NCBI GenBank assembly: GCA_002067555.1
Contig: MVQQ01000204.1
Location: forward strand, 1-14,700
Direction of reading: 5' to 3'
DNA length: 14,700 nt
From: Syntrophorhabdus sp. PtaB.Bin184
GTDB lineage: Bacteria > Desulfobacterota > Syntrophorhabdia > Syntrophorhabdales > Syntrophorhabdaceae
This document shows, one piece after another, positions 1-5,444 of the stretch. The notes under the pieces were generated by a model. It worked only from the letters and a program-made list of their open reading frames with translations, was not told where the DNA came from and searched no databases. Each line of letters starts with the position of its first letter. Position 1 is the stretch's first letter. Made by a program: the position numbers and the translations under genes.

Positions 1-165
1 CCGCTTCTTGGCGGCGGCCTTCTTCTTCTTGCGCTGGACGCTGGGCTTTTCGTAGTGCTGACGCTTTTTCAGCTCGGAGAGGATGCCAGCCTTCTCGACC
101 TGCTTCTTGAAGCGGCGCAGGGCCACATCGAAGTTGTCGGAGTCGTCGAGAACAATACCGGGCAT
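1..165 (-). CDS. rpsU: 30S ribosomal protein S21 (3' end cut by window edge)
   Basis: Small-subunit ribosomal protein S21, which helps the 30S subunit engage mRNA during initiation. Read on the minus strand from ATG at 165, the protein starts MPGIVLDDSDNFDVALRRFK, continues with the basic helical stretch KKQVEKAGILSELKKRQHYE, and has a Lys/Arg/Ala-rich tail (KKKKAAAKKR), all typical of S21. Fifty-five codons are visible and the frame runs off position 1, so the stop lies outside; S21 is normally 58-75 residues, so little is missing. The start is supported by a strong Shine-Dalgarno (GGAGGTGAT at 172-180) seven to eight bases upstream. It is divergent from the MarR gene. Identification is by family knowledge and is secure. 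Confidence 0.95.
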   Translation of the reverse strand, partial: MPGIVLDDSDNFDVALRRFKKQVEKAGILSELKKRQHYEKPSVQRKKKKAAAKKR

Positions 166-175
166 GGAGACATCA

Positions 176-254
176 CCTCCCTGGAGGCCCCCGGGTCTAC
201 CGGGTGGCAATATTTGCAAAAAAAATTCAGATACGCCTTCTCAAGGCAGAAGGC
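176..254 (-). promoter_or_regulatory. Structured rpsU leader (hairpin, T-run, sequestrable SD)
   Basis: On the minus strand, 5' to 3', there is a perfect 7-bp hairpin (GCCTTCT/AGAAGGC, plus-strand 235-241 and 248-254, 6-nt loop). Nine bases later comes a run of eight T (225-218), then a 5-bp CCCGG/CCGGG hairpin (190-194 with 200-204). Finally CCTCC directly precedes and can partly pair with the GGAGG Shine-Dalgarno. The T-run is too far from the first stem for a textbook terminator. A leader with attenuation or SD masking is inferred; no convincing -35/-10 pair was found. Confidence 0.35.
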
Positions 255-284
255 AAGCAAATGTTCCGGGGAATTGCCGGAAAA

Positions 285-315
285 GGGGACAGGGGCCGGG
301 AGCGGGGGAGCGGGG
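285..315 (+). other. G-quadruplex motif
   Basis: Five runs of three to five G (285-288, 292-295, 298-300, 304-308, 312-315) are separated by loops of only 2-3 bases (ACA, CC, AGC, AGC). This fits the canonical G3+N1-7 quadruplex pattern on the plus strand with one run to spare. It lies six bases before the 9-bp inverted array and between two divergent genes. The sequence pattern is direct; folding and function are inferred. Confidence 0.6.
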
Positions 316-320
316 TCCTT

Positions 321-502
321 AATAGGACCAATAGGATAATAGGACCTATAGGACCGATAAGACCCATAGGACGCTTAGGACCTATAGGACAGATCGATCG
401 CTGGCTGCGGGCAAACAATTGCCTTCAATGTGTCCTATACGTCCTATCTGTCCTATAAGTCCAATATGTCCTATTGGTCCTATTACTCCTATAGGTCCTA
501 TC
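321..502. repeat. Array A: inverted arrays of a 9-bp unit (ATAGGACNN)
   Basis: The left arm (321-391) holds about eight tandem units of ATAGGACNN. The right arm (431-502) holds about eight units of the reverse complement (TCCTAT core). A non-repetitive loop of about 39 bases (392-430) separates them. Aligned by hand with one 1-bp gap, the arms match at roughly 80% over about 72 bp. Variation concentrates in the last two bases of each unit. Off-pattern units occupy the same place in both arms: the second unit lacks the standard GGAC ending (331-338 and 485-493), and the fifth is altered in its core (357-365 and 458-466). Because the unit is three codons long and stop-free, it produces spurious Ile-Gly-Pro ORFs. 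It makes up most of the 435-bp gap between rpsU and the MarR gene; 181-284 and 503-532 hold no gene I can see. Confidence 0.85.
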
Positions 503-532
503 TGCCCCAATTCGCACTTCTTTCCCTGCCCC

Positions 533-561
533 TTGACACCTTCCTGAAACCATAGTATACA
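533..561 (+). promoter_or_regulatory. Probable sigma-70 promoter of the marR-aas operon
   Basis: A consensus -35 hexamer TTGACA (533-538) is followed after 17 bp by TATACA (556-561), a 4/6 match to -10. A start about seven bases further gives a leader of some 30 nt to the ATG at 601, including the Shine-Dalgarno GGAGGG (589-594). Found by eye. Confidence 0.6.
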
Positions 562-569
562 TTCATACA

Positions 570-583
570 GTTCACATCTGAAC
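570..583. promoter_or_regulatory. Candidate MarR operator
   Basis: The inverted repeat GTTCACATCTGAAC has 5-bp perfect arms (GTTCA/TGAAC) around CATC. It lies just downstream of the predicted -10 and upstream of the ATG of the MarR gene. MarR proteins usually bind such short palindromes overlapping their own promoter, so autoregulation is plausible. The palindrome is seen; binding is inferred. Confidence 0.4.
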
Positions 584-600
584 AATAAGGAGGGTCCTTC

Positions 601-1101
601 ATGGGACTTGTGGAGGAGTTGGGACTCGGACGGCCTATCGAGACGGTTGAACATGAAAGCCTGTTGAATATCATATATACCGGCACCATGATCGCCAGGG
701 CCGCCTTCAGGTATTTCCAGGGACACAGGCTCACTGACGCTCAGTTCAATGTGCTTGTCCAGCTCAAGTACAGCGATGAGAAGGCCCTCTCTCAGGCAGA
801 GCTTGGAAGGCGGCTTGTCGTCAACAAGGCCGACATGACAGGGATCGTCGACAGGCTGGAGAGAACGGGTCTCGTGGAGCGCCGTGCCCACCCCGGGGAC
901 CGTCGCGTGAACCTGGTGAGAATGACGGCGGAAGGCGAGAAGGTCGTCAATGTCCTGGAGCCGGGCTATCTCAGGGGGGTGGAACTCCTGATGTCAGGGA
1001 TATCCCGGTCGGACTTGACGCGCCTTAACAGGACGCTGGAGAAGGTCAGGCGGAACGCAAAAAGGAAACTGATACCGGACGGGGGGCGGGAGGGAAGATG
1101 A
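601..1101 (+). CDS. MarR-family transcriptional regulator
   Basis: A 166-residue winged helix-turn-helix repressor of the MarR type, acting as a dimer on DNA. The HTH is visible at residues about 63-95 (LSQAELGRRLVVNKADMTGI, then DRLERTGLVERR), with the wing at 96-108 containing the family signature DRR (100-102). Flanking helices (20-45 and 112-155) would form the dimer interface. The start at 601 has GGAGGG seven bases upstream. Its stop overlaps the ATG of aas (ATGA, 1098-1101), so the two are one operon with translational coupling. This suggests that it controls acyl-lipid handling and perhaps responds to a fatty acid or acyl-CoA; that ligand is inference. A palindrome at 570-583 may be its operator. 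Family assignment is secure; effector and regulon are unknown. Confidence 0.9.
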   Translation: MGLVEELGLGRPIETVEHESLLNIIYTGTMIARAAFRYFQGHRLTDAQFNVLVQLKYSDEKALSQAELGRRLVVNKADMTGIVDRLERTGLVERRAHPGDRRVNLVRMTAEGEKVVNVLEPGYLRGVELLMSGISRSDLTRLNRTLEKVRRNAKRKLIPDGGREGR

Positions 1102-3266
1102 GGAAGGAACGCGGTTTCCTGAGAGCCTTCTTTGAAGAAGGGGTGCGGGCCATATTCAAGACCTATCTGAAGACGTTCCACAGAATCAGGGTGGAGGGAC
1201 GCGAAAGGCTTCCCCGTGCTTTCGACAAACTCATGGTCATATCGAACCATGCCAGCCTGCTCGACGGCATCATCCTGTGGACGTACATCGACGTGGACCT
1301 CCGGATACTTGTCAATCGGGGCAGGGCGCGGGAGCTGCTGCTCAGGCCTTTCATGCAGAACCGGTACACCGTGCAGATCGACACCATGAACCCTTATTCC
1401 CTGAAGGGTGTCATCGAGGAGGTGAACCGGGGCACGGCACTCCTTGTCTTTCCCGAAGGACGCATCACGAGGACGGGGAACCTGATGAAGATCTATGAGG
1501 GCGCCGGTTTCGTTGCCTACAAGACGGGCGCAGGAATCCTCCCCGTGCACCTCGGCGGCACCTACGACACCATCTTTGCGAGGAAGCACCCGGGAAGGAG
1601 GATATTCGCCCCGATAACGCTGACCATAGGTGAGGTACGTCCTCCCGTCGACCTCGAGCGTTTTCAGCCTCACGACAGAAAACGGGAGGCTGCGCGGGCC
1701 ATCTACGGGATGCTGTGCGAGATGTTCTATGAGGCCCGTTACAGGCCTTCGACGCTTGGCCGCGAGTTTATCCGCGTATGCAGGAAGAGAGGCTCGAAGC
1801 CGCTTTTCAAGGATGCGACGGGGGTCGACGTCAGCTGCCGCAAGGCTCTCATCGGGGGGCTTGTTCTGGGGGAAAAGCTCTCCCGCCACAAAGGCACGAA
1901 CGTGGGGGTGCTCCTGCCGAATCTTGTCGCCACGGCGCTTGTCATTTACGGGCTCCTGGTGTTCCGGAAGGTCCCCGTCCTCCTCAACTATTCCGGCGGC
2001 TCCCGGGCCTTGCGGCATGCCCTGGAGCTTGCCGGCCTTGGGGTTGTCGTCACGTCCCGGACATTTCTCGACCGTGTGAAGATCGATCCCTGCGTTTTCG
2101 AGGGTGCGAGCATCGTCTATCTCGAGGACCTGAAGGCTTCCATCGGTGCAGGCGACAAGCTGAGGGCGGTCGCAAGGGCCATCTTCCCCGGCGGACTTGG
2201 CCGGGTGTCGGACGGAGAGCACAAGAGGCCCGCCGCCATTCTCTTCACATCGGGTTCGGAGGGTTTGCCGAAGGGGGTGCTGCTGTCGCATGAGAACATC
2301 ATAGCCAACATATGGCAGGCCCTCTCCCGCGTCGACGTGGGGGAGGGGGACTATTTCCTCAACGCCCTGCCCATATTTCACAGTTTCGGTCTCACGATCG
2401 GGATCTTCCTGCCGCTCATTGCCGGTGCCCGCTCTTTCCTGTATGTGAGCCCGCTGCACTACAGGATCGTGCCCGAGATCGCCTATGAGGAGGGCTGCAC
2501 CGTCATCATGGGGACGAACGTCTTCCTGAGCGGCTACGCCCGGAGGGCCCATCCCTACGATTTCCACACCATGCGCTACGTGTTCTGCGGAGCGGAGGCA
2601 TTGAGCGAGGCCGTCTTCGAACACTACGCGAAGGTCTTCGGCGTGCGGGTGATGTCCGGCTACGGTGCCACGGAATGCGCCCCCATCGTCTGCATGAACA
2701 GCTCCCTTGAGAACAAACACGGCAGTGTCGGCAGGGTGCTCCCCGGTATCGAGTACAAGGTGATGCCTGTGGGCGGCATAGACCCGAAAGGGGGACGCGT
2801 GGGCCGTCTCTTCGTGAAGGGCCGGAATGTCATGATGGGGTATCTCGACAATGAGGTTGCGAACCACAAGTATCTCGTGGAGGACGGGGGATGGTACGAC
2901 ACGGGCGACATAGTGGAGGTCGACGACAGCGGTTTCGTGACCATAGTGGGCCGATTGAAGCGTTTCTCCAAGATCAGCGGGGAGATGATATCCCTTTCCG
3001 CCATCGAAGAGGCCCTTGCCGGCATATTCGGCGAGCGAAGGGAACTTGCCGTTATGGCCGTTGCCGATGAGCGCAAGGGAGAGAAGCTTGTCCTCGTGAC
3101 GAACGCCAGGGACGCTGACCTGAAGAAGGTCCGTGATGTCCTGCGTGCAAAAGGCCATTCCGACCTTACCTTCCCGCGCGAGATCATCTACATGAAGGAA
3201 CTGCCAAAGCTGGGCACGGGCAAGCCGGATTATGTGAAGCTGAAGGAGATGCTGGGAAGCAAGTGA
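1098..3266 (+). CDS. aas: Bifunctional acyltransferase / acyl-ACP synthetase (Aas-type)
   Basis: A 722-residue fusion, close to the length of E. coli Aas (about 719), which reacylates lysophospholipid in the inner membrane using fatty acid activated on ACP. The N-terminal PlsC-type domain has the catalytic HX4D motif (HASLLD, 51-56) and the FPEGR substrate motif (118-122). The C-terminal adenylate-forming domain has the P-loop TSGSEGLPKG (384-393), GYGATE (521-526), DTGD (601-604) and the catalytic lysine in GTGKPDY (K709). All key residues of both halves are present. Start at 1098 follows GGGAGGG (1088-1094) and overlaps the MarR stop. The lysophospholipid flippase LplT that often accompanies Aas is not in this window. 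A plain long-chain acyl-CoA ligase fused to PlsC is the alternative, since acyl acceptor choice (ACP or CoA) cannot be read from sequence. Confidence 0.88.
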   Translation: MRKERGFLRAFFEEGVRAIFKTYLKTFHRIRVEGRERLPRAFDKLMVISNHASLLDGIILWTYIDVDLRILVNRGRARELLLRPFMQNRYTVQIDTMNPYSLKGVIEEVNRGTALLVFPEGRITRTGNLMKIYEGAGFVAYKTGAGILPVHLGGTYDTIFARKHPGRRIFAPITLTIGEVRPPVDLERFQPHDRKREAARAIYGMLCEMFYEARYRPSTLGREFIRVCRKRGSKPLFKDATGVDVSCRKALIGGLVLGEKLSRHKGTNVGVLLPNLVATALVIYGLLVFRKVPVLLNYSGGSRALRHALELAGLGVVVTSRTFLDRVKIDPCVFEGASIVYLEDLKASIGAGDKLRAVARAIFPGGLGRVSDGEHKRPAAILFTSGSEGLPKGVLLSHENIIANIWQALSRVDVGEGDYFLNALPIFHSFGLTIGIFLPLIAGARSFLYVSPLHYRIVPEIAYEEGCTVIMGTNVFLSGYARRAHPYDFHTMRYVFCGAEALSEAVFEHYAKVFGVRVMSGYGATECAPIVCMNSSLENKHGSVGRVLPGIEYKVMPVGGIDPKGGRVGRLFVKGRNVMMGYLDNEVANHKYLVEDGGWYDTGDIVEVDDSGFVTIVGRLKRFSKISGEMISLSAIEEALAGIFGERRELAVMAVADERKGEKLVLVTNARDADLKKVRDVLRAKGHSDLTFPREIIYMKELPKLGTGKPDYVKLKEMLGSK

Positions 3267-3280
3267 GGCTGATGCCTCAC
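3263..3280. terminator. Hairpin overlapping the aas stop codon
   Basis: GTGAGGCTGATGCCTCAC folds as a perfect 7-bp stem with a TGAT loop. Its first bases include the aas TGA stop (3264-3266). No U-run follows, so on its own it is not a standard intrinsic terminator. It leads straight into the larger inverted repeat at 3281-3395 and may be part of one compound 3' structure. Confidence 0.4.
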
Positions 3281-3395
3281 GTCACAGGTCGCAAGTCTCA
3301 GGTCGCCGTCTGAAGGCAAAAAGGCCGAAGAAACTTGCTGCTCCCTGACCCCTGCGACGCTTCTAGCCTGAGACCTGAGACTTGCGACCTGTGAC
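3281..3395. repeat. Array E: inverted heptamer array between convergent aas and rlmE
   Basis: Positions 3281-3304 and 3372-3395 are a perfect 24-bp inverted repeat separated by 67 bases. Each arm is built of 7-bp degenerate units: GTCACAG, GTCGCAA, GTCTCAG, GTCGCCG on the left (3281-3308) and GCCTGAG, ACCTGAG, ACTTGCG, ACCTGTG on the right (3366-3393). The loop contains an A5 tract (T5 on minus) within GGCAAAAAGGCC. The element fills the convergent junction, and its right arm lies inside the 3' end of rlmE. It is probably a bidirectional terminator or REP-like element (inference). Confidence 0.8.
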
Positions 3396-3989
3396 TGTCT
3401 TCTTCCCCACGCACACGAAGAATACCTCGGAGCTCACGCTTCGCGACGCCGCGGGTTTGTATTGGGAAACCTTGCGGAAGCGCATCTGGAGCTCGGCGGT
3501 AATACGCTTCTGAATGCCTGTCGAGAAGGATTTGATGACAAAGTGACCGCCAGGTTTGAGAGCCTCGTCGACGACTTTGAGAACGCAGATGAAGATCTCT
3601 TCGATGTGCGCATCGTCCACCTCGCGTATCCCTGAAAGATTGGGCGCAATGTCACAGGTGACGGTGTCGACATTGGCAATGGAGAAGCGGGAAAGAAGGC
3701 CGGGAACATCCGTCTCCCGTATGTCCGCCTGTATGGTGGTTATGTTCTTCAAGGAAAGGGGTGGCGTGGGGAGAATGTCGATGCCGATGACGGTTCCCTT
3801 TTCACCGACCATCCCCGAGAGGACCTGGAGAAAGCTCCCCGGCGAGCAACCGAGGTCCAGGACGACATCCCCCTTGTGCAGGAGATGGAACCTGTCCTCG
3901 ATCTCTTTGAGCTTGTAAGCACTCCTCGCCCGGAACCCTTCCTGCTTCGCTTTCTTGTAGAACGGGTCTTTGAGGATGAACCTAGCCAT
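3363..3989 (-). CDS. rlmE: 23S rRNA (uridine-2'-O-)-methyltransferase RlmE
   Basis: A 208-residue SAM-dependent methyltransferase of the RrmJ/FtsJ family, which in E. coli methylates U2552 in the A-loop of 23S rRNA during late 50S assembly. The SAM-binding motif DLGCSPG is at 45-51. The catalytic K-D-K-E tetrad is visible as K27 (SAYKLKEI), D113 (CDIAPNLSG), K153 (FVIKSFSTG) and E188 (SSEVFFV). Length matches the family (209 in E. coli). The ATG at 3989 overlaps the preceding gene by 8 bp (3982-3989) and has no Shine-Dalgarno, so translation is probably coupled to that gene. Oddity: the last ten or so codons (TVTGRKSQVSG) are encoded by the right arm of the inverted repeat at 3281-3395, so the natural C-terminus seems to have been replaced or extended by repeat DNA. 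Confidence 0.93.
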   Translation of the reverse strand: MARFILKDPFYKKAKQEGFRARSAYKLKEIEDRFHLLHKGDVVLDLGCSPGSFLQVLSGMVGEKGTVIGIDILPTPPLSLKNITTIQADIRETDVPGLLSRFSIANVDTVTCDIAPNLSGIREVDDAHIEEIFICVLKVVDEALKPGGHFVIKSFSTGIQKRITAELQMRFRKVSQYKPAASRSVSSEVFFVCVGKKTVTGRKSQVSG

Positions 3990-5061
3990 AAGGATTGATT
4001 ATGAGATCGTCTTCGGAGGGTTTCTCCTGCCGGGCCTCCAGGCTTTCCCTCAAAAAGAAGGAGAAGGCATGGTCACGAGCTGTTTTGTCCCGAATGATAG
4101 AGAGTGTCCCCTTGTACCGCGCCTCATCGCCCATGCAGTGGAAGAGATATGCATAGTCTTCGAGAAGACGTTTGAAAAGAGGCGCCAGTGACGCGATATC
4201 AGGGCGTTCCATGAGGTTCCTGAGGTAGGTATCCTTCTTTTCTTCCATCATGTGCGGGGGCAGGACGATCGTGGACCCTCCCGTCGAGAGGTAGGATTTG
4301 CGGTCTTCTTCGATGCTTTCCCAGGAGAGGGAGAAAGGGGTGAAGATCTCATGCCTGAGAACATCGTGGAGCGGCAGGGGAGCGACGTCGTCGGCCACAG
4401 GGAGGGAGTGTATGTCATCCGGCTTGTGGACGGCATCCTTCAGCTGAGCGACATATGACTTGAGGGACTGCATGGCATCGGTGAAACGACCGGACAGCCT
4501 CGCCCCTTCCTCGACAATGAATGCCGCGTAGGAGGGGGATATCTCAATCAGGAAAGCAGGCTCTTTCGTACTGCTCCTGTAGGCGGTAACGATCTCGTTG
4601 AGGGATCTTCTGTCCACCGGCGAGCTCATGAGCTCGCGCAGGCCCTCACGGAAATGGAGGTCTCCGTTGAGGAAGACGAAGGTGTTCTTCCTGACCTCGT
4701 ATGCCGCCATGACCATCCGGGACCCGGTGTGGTCGAAGTTCGTCAGGAAGCCCATGTTGTTCCGCACCTCTTCCACCTTCCTGAGGACGGACTCTCCTTC
4801 CGGGCGGAGCTCTTCCACCTTTACGCCCGAGGACCTCAGGCGGAAGATGGCCTTTCTGATGAGCTTGCGGATCTCCTTGTCGGTCTCCTGGAGATAGATG
4901 GCGTTGAGAAGAACGCCGGTTTCCTCGTTCCCTGCCTTTCCGAGGCCCTTGAGCACCAGGACCCTTTCGTCGCCCGTGAGGGTGAAGTAATACTCCACTT
5001 TTTTCTCAAGATCCTGGGCGCTGTCGATCGCCCTGACAAGTTCATCCATGATCCGCTCCAT
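3982..5061 (-). CDS. Uncharacterised protein with HEAT-like N-terminus
   Basis: A 359-residue protein I do not recognise as a named family. No signal peptide or membrane segment is visible, so it is probably cytoplasmic. Residues about 17-78 look like one or two HEAT-type helical repeats (VLKGLGKAGNEETGVLLNAI, then KEIRKLIRKAIFRLRSSGV). The remainder is a mixed, acidic region ending in a helical segment (about 290-345). Start choice is uncertain: ATG at 5061 has a purine-rich stretch too close to it, whereas ATG at 5049 (residue 5) has GGAG six bases upstream. It lies 15 bp after the heavy-metal chaperone gene and overlaps rlmE by 8 bp, so it is cotranscribed with both. A link to ribosome maturation through rlmE is possible but unproven. 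Confidence 0.8.
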   Translation of the reverse strand: MERIMDELVRAIDSAQDLEKKVEYYFTLTGDERVLVLKGLGKAGNEETGVLLNAIYLQETDKEIRKLIRKAIFRLRSSGVKVEELRPEGESVLRKVEEVRNNMGFLTNFDHTGSRMVMAAYEVRKNTFVFLNGDLHFREGLRELMSSPVDRRSLNEIVTAYRSSTKEPAFLIEISPSYAAFIVEEGARLSGRFTDAMQSLKSYVAQLKDAVHKPDDIHSLPVADDVAPLPLHDVLRHEIFTPFSLSWESIEEDRKSYLSTGGSTIVLPPHMMEEKKDTYLRNLMERPDIASLAPLFKRLLEDYAYLFHCMGDEARYKGTLSIIRDKTARDHAFSFFLRESLEARQEKPSEDDLIINPYG

Positions 5062-5076
5062 TCCTTTCCCACGATC

Positions 5077-5280
5077 TCAATGCCTGACGGAGAACCCCGC
5101 CTTCTCGATGGCCGCCTCGAGGTCCTTCGGGTTCGCCTTGCCCTCGTCATACCTGACTACGGCGCTTCCGATCTCCACATCGCTCGAGTCGACCCCGGCA
5201 ACGGCGCCGAGGGCCTTTTTCACCGCCATAACGCAATGCTGACAGCTCATGCCATCTATCTTGAGTCTTGCCTCAGCCAT
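5077..5280 (-). CDS. Heavy-metal-associated (HMA) domain protein, CopZ-like chaperone
   Basis: A 67-residue single HMA domain with the ferredoxin-like metal-binding loop GMSCQHC; the metal ligands are C13 and C16. The length and the C-terminal helix (PKDLEAAIEKAGFSV) match CopZ/Atx1-type chaperones that carry Cu(I), usually to a P-type ATPase. No such ATPase is in the window, so the partner and the metal are not settled. A strong Shine-Dalgarno (AAGGAGG, 5286-5292) precedes the ATG. A consensus extended -10 promoter is 22 bases upstream of the ATG, so this gene probably has its own start site within the larger minus-strand cluster. MerP-like mercury binding is a less likely alternative. Confidence 0.9.
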   Translation of the reverse strand: MAEARLKIDGMSCQHCVMAVKKALGAVAGVDSSDVEIGSAVVRYDEGKANPKDLEAAIEKAGFSVRH

Positions 5281-5301
5281 GACGTCCTCCTTTTTGCATC
5301 C

Positions 5302-5330
5302 ATTATAACATAAAAGAAGCCGTTAGAACC
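5302..5330 (-). promoter_or_regulatory. Extended -10 promoter of the HMA gene
   Basis: On the minus strand TGTTATAAT (plus 5310-5302) is a perfect extended -10 (TGnTATAAT). The matching -35 position (5325-5330, GGTTCT) is poor and lies within the 9-bp repeat array. The leader to the ATG would be only about 15 nt. The extended -10 makes a promoter likely even without a good -35. Confidence 0.65.
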
Positions 5331-5444
5331 GTTGGAGCCGTTGGAGCCGTTTGAACGGGAGGAGAACCAGAACAATGAACTTTGCCGTCGTTCTCGGTCT
5401 GCGTTTTTCCGTGCCAACGATTCCAACGGTTCTAACGGTTTCTT
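5315..5444. repeat. Array B: inverted arrays of a 9-bp unit (GTTGGAGCC-like)
   Basis: The left arm carries GTTAGAACC, GTTGGAGCC, GTTGGAGCC, GTTTGAACG (5322-5357). The right arm carries CCAACGATT, CCAACGGTT, CTAACGGTT (5414-5440). A 17-bp core is perfectly inverted (5320-5336 with 5422-5438), and the match extends with few mismatches on both sides. The right arm begins immediately after the TAG stop of the Na/Pi transporter gene when read on the minus strand, and the left arm runs into the HMA promoter. It may terminate the transporter transcript; T5 tracts (5404-5408 on plus) lie in the loop. Confidence 0.8.

Noticed and set aside
321..502. CRISPR array
   Set aside because: The units are 9 bp with only two variable bases and no spacers of regular 30-40 bp length, and the array inverts halfway.
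204..891. Open frames with Ile-Gly-Pro repeats resembling collagen-like proteins
   Set aside because: They arise because the 9-bp repeat is three codons long and stop-free on both strands; there is no consistent ribosome site, and one frame runs antisense into the MarR gene.
966..3158. A 730-residue open frame on the minus strand across aas
   Set aside because: It is antisense to aas, whose motifs are all intact, shows no domain I recognise, and is explained by high G+C and codon bias keeping the opposite frame open.
3366..3395. TPP-riboswitch-like CTGAGA motif
   Set aside because: It is part of a heptamer repeat at convergent gene ends and is not upstream of any thiamine gene.
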